A stretch of 64,000 nucleotides of DNA, taken from contig CAXKWD010000001.1 in NCBI GenBank assembly GCA_964059195.1, positions 214,342,484-214,406,483 on the forward strand. The letters are read 5' to 3'. Positions 21,269 to 31,299 of the stretch are shown here, one piece after another. The stretch comes from Ectobius pallidus (lineage: Eukaryota > Arthropoda > Insecta > Blattodea > Ectobiidae). Position 1 is the stretch's first letter; every line of letters starts with the position of its first letter. The notes beneath the pieces were generated by a model, which did no database searches, was not told where the DNA came from, and worked only from the letters and a program-made list of their open reading frames with translations. The position numbers and the translations under genes were made by a program.

Positions 21269-24200
21269 TTACGTCGCAGGTATCTGTGGTAAACCGAACT
21301 CATCAACTAGAACTCCATCCTGAAACAAAAACCCAACATTAATTAATTTCATTTCCATAGAGGGTTGCAGTAATATTATATTTTGATGTCCACATTAATA
21401 GGAAAAAAAAAAGGATGAATCTGGTCCTCAGTACAGTATGGGAATATTTTTTTGTTCTCTTATCTGTAAATTCGAGGAGGGGAAGCAGCTTCCAATAGAG
21501 AAGAAATTTTCAGCTTTAAGTTCAGACTCCAACTAATGATACTGTTTTCAATAAATATGGGAGGGAAGCAGTGGCGGCTAAAATTAGCGAGGGTGCTGCT
21601 TCAGAAAATTTTTGTTAGTCTTTGTTTTAAAATAGAGTACAAGGAAACAAACATGTATAAATAGAAAATTTATTCAGAAACCTGATAAAATCCTAAAAGA
21701 ACAAATTGAAACATTGTTTACTTAATTTAGCCTAAATTGGTACAGTTCTAGCCTGATCTATTCATTTAAAAATGAAATCCATTCTTCTTGTTTTAATTTG
21801 TGAAGAAAGAATCAATAATTTTTTCCTTGATCTGGCATGGTTAAAGTTTTATGTTAAATAAAAAAAAAGAATGCAATAGAATAGCTGGAAACAGGATAAT
21901 AATCTAATTCTACACTTAACACATTCAAGAATATGGTTTTAAGCAAAACACACTCGAGTCGGCACTGTGGGAGTGACAGTGCTCTCTCCCCCTCGCGTAC
22001 AGCTTCCTAAGTGTGAATGCACACAACAGTCGATCACCACGCTGCTGGAACTGTGAAGCGTTCAGTTCCATACAAAGATTTTTTGTATCTTTTTAAAAAA
22101 CTGGGAGATTGCTACTGACATTAAGTTTAAGGATTATATATTGCACAAGTTTAAAGAAAGAATTAAAGAAAAAATGACTCATTATATTAAATGTTATCAA
22201 TAATATTAAGTGGAAATAGGAGGTGCTGCAGTTCTACAGTGCCTATAGCCTACACGAGCCACCACTGGGGGGAAGTAAACTCTCGCTAACAAGGTCAGCC
22301 TTGTTAGCCACACCCGCAACAAAAGTGTGTCACATCCGTAAATTTTACGATTCCACTGGTACTCCAACACGGGACCACTAGCATTGTAACTACAGGGTCT
22401 TTATTATAAGTTGAGACCGCGGCGACGGAAGGCTTGAGACCGGGCGACGGAAGGCGCGCGCAGCCGGTCTGACCTTGATGCAACATCGGCACGTGCAGTT
22501 ATTGTTAAAGTGTCAACATGGTGAGACCCATTTCGCTGCAGCATCGTATTTTTGTGTGTAAACATTATTTTAAGTATGAGTCTGCTGGACGTGTACGTGA
22601 TGAAGATAAGGTTTATCGAACAAATCCTCACACATTGGAGGAGCTGAAAGAAAACATTACGAATGAAATTAGGGGCATTGCAGTGGAAGAACTCACTCGC
22701 GTCAGCCAGAATGTGGTTTCCAGATACAATGCCTGTATAACACAGGAAGGATGACACTTCCAACATATGTTATAAGGTAAGATATGTAATACTTTATATA
22801 GCCTACACTTTAAGCAGGGAAGCCGCGCGCACGTCACCGGCGGCTAATGCGGACTCCGTAGCGGAGAGTGAAAACACCGGTCGCCCGGTCTCAACTTATA
22901 ATAAAATCAGGTAAACTGATGTAACAAAGTGCCAGTATGTTTTGGTTTAATCAGTTATGACTGCAATTATGATATGCAGAATATTTTTTTTTTAAATTGA
23001 TTTCCAAGTTAAGCTCCAGATTTATTCATTAAGCAGGGCTTAAGGAAGAAGAAAGGTCTACCATCTCGGCCACCTGGGTCATTTTAACGGTCTAGTTGGA
23101 TAAGCGCATGTAAATCAATATGTTTTTTGTCATAGCTACCTGTATTTTAATTTCCAAGGCCTTACAAGATCACAGTAAAACAATAGGCTATGTTGTCAAG
23201 ATAACTGATTTTCATATTTTTAATAAATTCTTTCGAATACGTATATTACCATAAAATAGGCACTAAATTGAGCATTACTCCGAAACAGGTCAACCGATTT
23301 TATCCATTATGAATAGATGTCTTCCCATGGACATTATAAATGTGTATACCAAGTTTCATAAAAATCCGGTAAAGCGTATTTGAGTTACCGCGTCTTTAAA
23401 ATATACACTAAATTGGGTTTTACTCCGGTACCGGTCTACCGATTTGGTCCAATATCAGTAGACGTCTTTCCACGTACATTATAAATGGGTATACAAAATT
23501 TCAGGAAAATCCAATAAAGCATATTTGAGTTATTGCGACTTCTTATATATTAACATAAAAACACTAAATTGGGCATTATTCCGGTACTGGCCAACCGATT
23601 TGGTCCAATATCAATAAACGTCTTCCCATGGACATTATAAATGCGTATACGAAGTTTCATAAATATCCGATATCCTTTCTATTAGAAAGGTGCCATAATC
23701 TATTAAAATAGGCACTAAATTGGGCATTACTCCGGTACCGGTGAACCGATTTGGTTCAATATCAATAGGGTTCTTCCCATGGACATTATAAATGTGTTTT
23801 CCAAATTTCATGAAAATCCGAAAAAGCGTATTTGAGTTATGGTGCGTACACACACACGGACAGACGGACAGACATTTTTTCGTCCACCACACAATCTCAT
23901 AAAGTACCATACTGGCACTTAATAAAGACCCTGTAGTAGCCTTAACTACTACTGACTGATTGCTGAAGGGAAAATTCATCTATTTAAGTTTGGAGGAGCA
24001 CATGAGAAATAGCAGTTTTGGTGTAAGGGTCGTTTTTTTAAAGCTAAAGAGACTCTGGTGATTGTATTGTATTGTATTTTTCATATGGTACAAGGGTTAC
24101 TGTAATATAATATGACTAAGGAAACACCAGTGAGCTGCAGTGGCGGCATTAAGCAGGTTCACAGACAGGGTAAAGGCGCACGCAAGGCTAGGCAGCATGG

Positions 24201-27200
24201 GGAAGTAACGAAAGCGGGCCGGCGGACAGGACTGGGTGGAGTTTCGCTGCTGCGTGACCTAAAACAATCTCTCGCCAAAAGTTTTAAGTCAGATAAACTC
24301 ACAAAGTTTTACAAGAATATGAAAGTAAGTGGAGTGAATTGTCTATTTCTTGTAACAAAACTTTACGTATTAATATATCAAAACAATTTAAAAGAAAAAC
24401 AAACAAATACAGGTCAAAATGCTCACCTGAATTTGTACTACAGTTATGTCATATTGTTTAGAGCTGTAAAGATCGTTAAGTTGTTTTAATTCTGAAGAGA
24501 GTAAATTGCTGTACAGACGTTACACCTGCCCAAATGCATATACCTGTATTTACCTTGTTGGTGGTAGATTCTGCGCCAGGCTCTTTGGTGGGAGCATTTG
24601 GCGCGGTTACAGCATCATCAAGGTAAGATGTGTCATCGTCCAGAGCTATCTCATCCCCTAGAGCTTCTAGCTCTGCCTCTAACTCATCTTCATCGATCTC
24701 TGGTGTGCCATAGCTCCTACCAAGAGCTTCTTGCACTTCATCTGATTGCTCCAACATATCCGCCATTTCATCTTGCATGTCCTATAAACAGATTTAAAAT
24801 AATTATCTTGAAACATTTAAAGAGTTAAGAGGATTTTGCTATTTCATATATATATATATATAGAACCACAAATGTGCAAAAAATTGAGATTTTGAGTTAA
24901 TTGAATCGCTGGCATCTATTTACATTTATCTTTGTTCTGCAAGACCCGTGAATGTTGTACCTTCTTTCCTTGGAGAGTAATAGCTAGTTCCATTTCCATG
25001 AAAGTACAAGTTCTGCTTTATTTGTTATGCTAAAATCACGAATGTGATACATTCGTGAATACAGCGGAACAGGCACAGCACTTGAAGAAAGATAATATGG
25101 TGTGTACATACCACATTCGTTAATATAGCAGTTCTTATCTAGTTAAATAAACAACAAAGGTTTCTACATTCGCAAACACATTAGTAACGGGCAATGGAGA
25201 TCTATGTATCTGAAGTATGCGACTGGCCATGGAGATTTTTATGCTGACACACGGGGTTGATTTTTCATGAATAGCTTCAATAATTTAGGTAATGGATTAC
25301 AAAAACATGGTTGATTCTTTACTAGCTCCTAAGTTCCTTTTATTATTACATTTTTTGTTTAAAACAATGACAGCATTATACCGTCTTGTTTTGGGTTTGA
25401 CTGAGCAGAGGAAAAGGAATGATGAAATTGTTAAAATATAAAAATTAGGCCTATAGTACGGTACACAATACTGTATGGTTGTATCCAAATCATTTTGCAG
25501 ATATATTCTTATTTATATTGAATATAATAAAATGTCAAAGACTATCTACAAAGCAAACCAAACAAATTCATTAAATGCAGCACAATTGTAGTGCTCCTTG
25601 CACTAAATACAGTGAGACCCACACAAGAGTTGGCCAATGACGTGGGTTTCTGCGTCGCTGTGGACACAGCTCCAACTACCGGGCGTTCGGGTGAAATATC
25701 TACGCTAATAAACCCACGATCGGTGTAATGATTCAGGTTCTCACATTTACAGTTAAAATTACAATGAAAATAACCACGTACCTCATCACAAGAGATGTTA
25801 GAAATGTTCTCCTCTTGAATACACACAACACTGGCACCTTTTTAGAGAATTTTCTTTCACGCGCGAAAGTTCAGCTTCCGAGATAGAGTTAATTTCTCTT
25901 GTGATACTGTCTTTAAGTTCTTCTAACAATAGCCTATGTGACTATTATTTATGGGGAACTTGAAAAATAAATTGCATAAGTTAGTTCAATTCCCCACACA
26001 TTAGAACATTAGAAGAGAAATTAATTCTATATCGGAAGCTGAACTTACGCGCGTGAAAGAAAATTTTCTAAAAAAGGCGCCAGTGTTGTACGTTTGCAAG
26101 AGGAGAACATTTCTAACATCTCTTGTGATGAGGTACGTGGTTATTTTCATTGTAATTTTAACTGTAAACGTGAAAACCTGAATCATTACACCGATAGAGG
26201 CTTTATTAGCGTAGATATTTCACCCGATCGCTTGGGAGTTGGAACTGTGCCCGCCGCGACACAGAAACCTGCGTCATTGGCCAACTCTTGCGTGGGACTC
26301 ACTGTAGTTCCTTATTCAATTCATTTAGGGTCTGTAAATTGTAAACCTGTCACTAACTGTCTTACAAAAATTCCTAGGAAATGAGTTATGCATGGTAGAA
26401 CTCCCAGAAAGGGAGAAAAGGTCTGCAAGTAGCCACTTCAAGAGCTGCTCGAAAAAACCCAACAGGGTAGCTATTAGAGGATACCAAGAATAGGCCTAAT
26501 AGGTTGCAAGCTCAACAGTGACAGAAGGATAAATAAATTATTCTTAAAATTCAATACATATATGCTCTTTTTGAACTGTCGCATTTCACAATGGAGAATG
26601 TTTTCAGTGGTCATAGTTTGAAGCATTATTAGCAGATCGGTTTATTTTATGGTGAAAGCCATGTATCGCTTTATTTTATGGTGAAAGCCATGTATCGCTT
26701 AACGAGTTATAACATGTCTCAGGTCTTTATTTTCTTTCGTCCAGTTTCTATCTAACATAGCTCCAGTGGCACAGAAATCGCCATATATGTCTCTTTGTTT
26801 CTGTCTCCTGCTTTCTATAAGTTTACTGTATGCTTCTGTAGATGGTAGTAGTAGTTTCGGTCGTATGTCTTCGATGTGGAAGCTCTCTTTTGCGAGTTCA
26901 TAAACTAATCTCGAGGGGGCTGTTTTTCCAACTCTGAGTATATATTTGAGAAATCTTGCTTTGACTTTCTCTATCCTGTTGAGGTCACTAAATGTCAGTT
27001 TTTTCCCATATCAATTCCATTCCGTAAGTAACGGTTTAGTACACTATAAAATTTGTATTTTAGAATTACATTTTTTTTTTGTTAGGAAAACTTAGTAGTA
27101 AGTTAGTAGTCCATCAGGTCGAGGACGACCCCTGGTGATCCGAAAGGATTTCCAAAGCAGTGAGGTAGCCAGCTGTGTCTATTCGAAATGTCTTTTCCTG

Positions 27201-28385
27201 TTTTTGACCATTTAAATAGAGCAGGAGGGTGGCATATTTAAAGGGCTGGTACACTAAGCAAAGTTGAATGTCCGATCTACCGAGTTGACCAGCCCACAAC
27301 AGCAGTCGTTCGTGATTGTGTAAATAAAAATGCATAAGTTATGTTAAACCAATAATGTGACAAAATCAAGCTGTGGAAAGGGTCGTAATCGCATTTAAAT
27401 GAACATTATGATATAGGCCTGCATATTCTAACTGCCGATATGACATATTCCAATACAAATACCGTATTCATTTATTTTTTAATTACCGTTATGTAATTTT
27501 ACTTAAGCTCGAAAATTTCAATTGTTTTTTTCTCAAAACTAGTAAAATGCACAGCTCTGGCATATGGGTGATTATATAGGCCTAGGTTATAAAGAGTTAA
27601 GATATATCATACGTATATCATATAGCAAAACACAATAAGGTATACGCATGTAACAGATATTAGTATTTTTAACATTTCATGACATTCCTAAATGAAGGAA
27701 GCCTACCTCAATATCATCAATGTTTATCTTTTTAAATTCTTTTTGCATTGACTTGACTCCGGTTTTCATCGCTGCGACGGTGGCATGAGTATCTTTCAAC
27801 GTCTGATGTGCAAAGTTAGCTTGCTCCATGTTAAAAGCCTGCTGACGTAAGTTGTCAGATTGCTGTTCATACCTGAAATACATAAGTTATAGGTTTATTT
27901 TTTATTTATTTTTTTGGTTCCAGCAAAATAGTGGAAATGCCCATGTTCATCAAAAGGTACTCCTACTTACATTTTTCGCTGCTTAAGTAACCTCAACGCT
28001 TTCTGTTTAATTGAATTCTTTGCTGGTCCTTCTCTCATTTTCTTCATTTGATCTTTTAATTTTTTTAGTTCTCCATCTAACCTAGCAATTTTTTTATCCA
28101 CCGATTCAGCTCTGCTATCCACCTGACAAAAGAAAAGAAAACAGTCTTAAATACAACACTCACATTCCACTACAGCCGTATTTCTAGTTGGACCTTTTCG
28201 GTCTATAAGAAAACATTATGTACTGGTACAACTCTTGACAAAATCAAAATACTCTGTGTCGTGACAGTTGCCTGCTGAACATCAGAATTATTCTCAGCGC
28301 ATAAAAAAGTACTTACCCCTGCTATGCAATCATTAATATTTGGCGGTGGTTCCTTTGGCTTTCCTCTTCCAAATATTCTATTCAT
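21269..28385 (-). CDS. Chmp5: CHMP5, charged multivesicular body protein 5 (five exons)
   Basis: Minus-strand exons are 28385-28317, 28122-27971, 27872-27707, 24781-24554 and 21319-21269. All have AG acceptors, GT donors and matching phases (0, 2, 0, 0), giving 221 residues; human CHMP5 has 219. The protein starts [15 protein letters not shown], continues with the basic coiled-coil helices of exons 2 and 3 ([32 protein letters not shown]) and the acidic [20 protein letters not shown], and ends [20 protein letters not shown]5 is an ESCRT-III-associated protein on late endosomes that binds LIP5/VTA1 through its C-terminal tail and so regulates VPS4 disassembly of the ESCRT coat. Introns 3 (2.9 kb) and 4 (3.2 kb) are filled with foldback, MITE and LINE sequence. 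The gene is divergent from NATD1, with 2.9 kb between the start codons. Confidence 0.97.
21561..22275. mobile_element. hAT-like MITE with 8-bp duplication, in CHMP5 intron 4
   Basis: The element begins CAGTGGCGGCTAAAA at 21569 and ends GAGCCACCACTG at 22267, so the first 11 bp are inverted repeats with one mismatch. It is flanked by GAGGGAAG (21561-21568) and GGGGGAAG (22268-22275), an 8-bp duplication with one change. CAGTGGCGGCT ends with 8-bp duplications are typical of hAT elements. No transposase frame. Confidence 0.85.
22390..23941 (-). mobile_element. composite element, family B, copy with four tandem units
   Basis: The body runs from about 22905 (TCAGGTAAACTGATGTAAC) to 23937 (CATACTGGCACTTAATAAA). 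It has a tRNA-like scar near 23058-23105 and four tandem units of about 145-155 bp, marked by CACTAAATTG at about 23260, 23404, 23556 and 23709. Each unit holds a CCGGTACCGGT-like and a CCATGGACATTATAAATG segment. An 18-bp sequence ACTACAGGGTCTTTATTA at about 22389-22406 is repeated inverted at 23923-23940, so the copy, together with MITE A inserted in it, has perfect outer inverted flanks. Confidence 0.8.
22401..22904 (+). mobile_element. MITE A with 19-bp inverted ends and a fused transposase relic
   Basis: Perfect inverted ends TTATTATAAGTTGAGACCG (22401-22419) and their complement (22886-22904) bound about 500 bp. Inside, a 78-codon frame (22518-22754) joins an N-terminal helix-turn-helix-like piece ([14 protein letters not shown]) directly to a C-terminal piece ([16 protein letters not shown] ... 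[10 protein letters not shown]). The latter resembles the last helix of insect Tc1/mariner-type transposases. After the stop the homologous HFQHML continues. So this is an internally deleted derivative. It sits inside the left end of the family-B element of 22390-23941. Confidence 0.8.
24112..24327 (+). other. unassigned GC-rich open frame ending at a splice-donor-like site
   Basis: A plus-strand frame antisense to CHMP5 intron 4 opens with ATG at 24112 and reads basic sequence ([38 protein letters not shown]) up to AATATGAAAGTAAGTGG, where GTAAGT is a perfect donor. The first 180 bp are clearly richer in GC than the surroundings. I recognise no domain. It could be a relic of a transposon gene, a first exon of an unknown gene, or chance. 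Confidence 0.25.
25609..26305. mobile_element. foldback MITE with arms of about 310 bp, in CHMP5 intron 3
   Basis: The left arm (about 25611-25930) and the right arm (about 25995-26303) are reverse complements with scattered mismatches, separated by about 65 bp. The outer ends are TACAGTGAGACCCAC and GTGGGACTCACTGTA, with TA outside. Each arm carries a copy of a C-terminal transposase-like segment ([19 protein letters not shown]). A copy keeping only one arm and the loop lies at 38889-39275. Confidence 0.85.
26640..27010 (-). pseudogene. LINE C-terminal fragment, with a 29-bp tandem duplicate beside it
   Basis: The minus strand from about 27010 to 26690 reads [57 protein letters not shown] and [11 protein letters not shown]. 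This resembles the region after the reverse transcriptase domain in arthropod LINEs. Just past it, at 26644-26701, the 29-bp unit TTATTTTATGGTGAAAGCC... occurs twice in direct orientation. It is a decayed fragment in CHMP5 intron 3, on the same strand as the gene. Confidence 0.65.
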
Positions 28386-28389
28386 TTTG

Positions 28390-29700
28390 AAGGATTATAT
28401 CTGCTAAATGATAAAGGAAAACACAACCTTCGTTACAAGACAACCAAAAGACGACATTTGCGATCCATTGATTACAAGTTTCCACTCCCACATGATCCCA
28501 TGAGTCATTGCGTATTACACGTGATTGGGCTGGTTATTGATTTCATCCCAGCGCGGGACTTATGAAAAAGCCATTGTTGGAAAGACAAATGAAATTCTTC
28601 TTGCAAGTGTAATGAACTAATGAGACTCAACTTCTATTAGATGTTAGAATTAGAATTAGAATTTATTTAGTCCGTCTAAACATGTACATGTTATAGGACA
28701 CGTCCAAATATTTACAATTCATTGTATATAATACATATTTACACATTAAATTCAATACAAGATAAAAATACACAGCTAATATTAATGATGAGTTGTATAC
28801 CCCCAGACCCTGCGGATGTTATAACCCCCCCATATGGTCGGCCTGGTTACGCCTATGCATTTAACTAAGCATATGCATTTTGCGCTGTAATAAGTAATGT
28901 CCATCCGTACACCCGTCCATTGAAGAAAAGGTATGAACTATGGAAGTTATGGGGTGTCCAGGGAATGGAGCCCAGACCACCTGAATATGATCCCCAGACG
29001 TTTTAAACATTTAATTGAGATTACGAACCGATTAAGCGAATAAATAAATAAAATTGGATTTATTTAAAATCCCCATTAAACAATTATATTTCTTAAATCA
29101 GTCCAAATTCCACAGCAGGATGCTTTTCATATCCCAGTTTTCTATTAAATGCCTTTAATTACGTACCGCTTGTAATTTTTCAAACTAAATTATTTTATTC
29201 TATTAATGAGTTTTCTAAGTAAATATCGACATTGTATTTTGAATTGTGTTACCAATTATCACTAATACTATACTTTAAAATGTCATATTTCCAAATTCTG
29301 TTTTGTATATAACCTCTCATTCTGTAAATCAAATGTGTGTTAACTGCATTTTGATGCAATTCAAAAACATAATAAATCTTTTAAATCATGGTAATAAGTA
29401 GGACATTTTGTCCTTGAAAATGCCGACAGCAAATAAAAGGTTCCCTTATTATAGGGCCTATTATAAAATAATTTGTAGAGCAAGGTTAAACGTGTCATAA
29501 TTCATATTATACAACTACATTATCAAAGTAGTAATTTGTATGCTATCTTTGTAAATTTTGCAGCCTGTATTTTTAGGAATAGTGTAAACACATAAATAAA
29601 TATAAATTGTACATGTAGCTGAAATCTGTTTGAAAAGAAAATGTGCTGACACAGGCACCGACATTTAGGTTTTTATCATATAAAGTCTATATATAACTAC
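28390..29700. other. CHMP5/NATD1 intergenic region, left part
   Basis: The CHMP5 promoter must lie here because its start codon ends at 28385, but I see no clear core element. About 28645-28760 resembles, in reverse, a LINE 3' end (TTTATTTAGTCCGTCTAAACATGTACATG), similar to that at 56860-56920. Confidence 0.45.
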
Positions 29701-29702
29701 TA

Positions 29703-30858
29703 AAATTCCAATTCTTGCCCTTCCCCAACAATTGTTTCAATTGTTTCTGAAGAAGATTTAATAACTGCCATGCAAGCCGATGTTATTATACTTCAAAATT
29801 GGCTTATCCATAACCATTTAATATTAAACGTAGATAAGACCAAATATATATTCTTCAGAAAAAACAGCTATAAATCACAGACAACTACACCCCTAAAAAT
29901 TAATAATAAAATTATACAAAATGTTGATTCATTAAATTTTCTAGGCATAACCCTCGATTCTAAACTAAGTTGGAATTATCATCTAAATAATATCAAACAA
30001 AAAATGATAATGATAACTGGCGTATTTGTAAGACTAAGAAACTCTGGTCTGCCAAGTGCCATGCTAAGAAATATTTACTATGCACTAATACACAGTCATT
30101 TAAATTACATGAATATAATTTGGCAAGGATGTACTAAAACACAATTACAAGAAATAATAATACTACAGAAAAGAGCAATTAAAGTTATATTTGGTCTAAG
30201 TTATTACACTCCAACTAAAGATGTATATTATATATCAGGGATTGAACCATTAACAGTCACCTTAAAATTATCCTCAGTAAATTTTGCTTATAAAGTAATA
30301 AATAACATTTGTGCCAGCAATCTAAATCTGTGCATAAACAAAGAAATGCATGATCACCTGACAAGAAACAAACTCATTTTAACTTATTCAACCAATACCA
30401 CCAAATATGGTTTGAAGGGAATTCTTAAAATGATTGTTACAGAATACAATAACTTACCAAATAAGATAAAAGAAAGCGTTTCTCTAACTACGTTTAAAAA
30501 AATGTCCAAAAAACACCTCCTTGATGAATTTTTTAATAATTAATTTTTCATTTTAGTGTGTCAAATTGTGCAATATATAGTTATTTATTATGTAAATTGT
30601 GATAAATTACCTTTATATTATGCTACTTAATTTAGTTGGGATTATTATTATTTAAACTTATCCTTTATGTGTATTAATATGGTAGTTTTTTTGTGTTTTT
30701 TTTTTGTGTTTTACTGAATTTATGATGTTTATTATGTATCATACTTAGGCTACTGTTGCCATTTTCTCTGTATTAATTCAATTTTTTTGTATTGTCCCTG
30801 CTACGAGCCATTGGCTCTTTGGGATCTTTTTTGTCAAATAAATAAATAAATAAATAAG
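29703..30858 (+). mobile_element. 5'-truncated LINE with AAAT tail
   Basis: An open frame from about 29723 to 30543 encodes the C-terminal part of a reverse transcriptase and the region behind it: LIHNHLILNVDKTKYIFF, LNFLGITLDSKLSWNYHL and LQKRAIKVIFGLSYYTP. A 3' untranslated region of about 300 bp ends in GGGATCTTTTTTGTCAAATAAATAAATAAAT. The short tandem AAAT tail is typical of CR1/L2-like and related LINEs rather than poly(A)-tailed jockey elements; the clade is not certain. The catalytic YADD part is missing, so it is inactive. Confidence 0.85.
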
Positions 30859-30925
30859 TGTTCTGATACGTGTAAAATAGCAAGTCGGCGCTTTGTGTTC
30901 TGATACGTGTAAGATAGCTAAAAAG
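30856..30925. repeat. short direct duplicate
   Basis: GTGTTCTGATACGTGTAA followed by A/G and ATAGC occurs twice, at about 30858-30881 and 30895-30918, right after the LINE tail. Confidence 0.8.
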
Positions 30926-31299
30926 CGCTTCTAGTGGCAGCATGGCAGAACTAATCTGGGTACTACCTCTCGCGAACACATTCCGGTGTTTTACTATTGT
31001 AACTTGTGAGGCAAAAGGTAAATAAACAAGTTTGTTTGTTTTGATAAGACAGGTGTAAAATAAAAACTAATTGGTTTCTTTTCAGACATTTCTGTATTTC
31101 TTCTTGGAAAAACGAGCACAAGAGCACATTATGTCCATTCTATTCCTTTTATTTACTTCATATGAGTTATAAAAGACAGTTACACATTAACTAAGGTGGT
31201 CAACTGACAGGCACAGGCCTATGGATAGTTACTTAACGCGTAAAACTGCATTGATAATTAACTGGAACTTCTCTTTGTCAATATGTTTTAGATTTACAA

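Noticed and set aside
23260..23880. Regularly spaced repeats, considered as a CRISPR-like array
   Set aside because: The units are about 150 bp, diverged and without unique spacers, and they belong to a dispersed eukaryotic mobile element.
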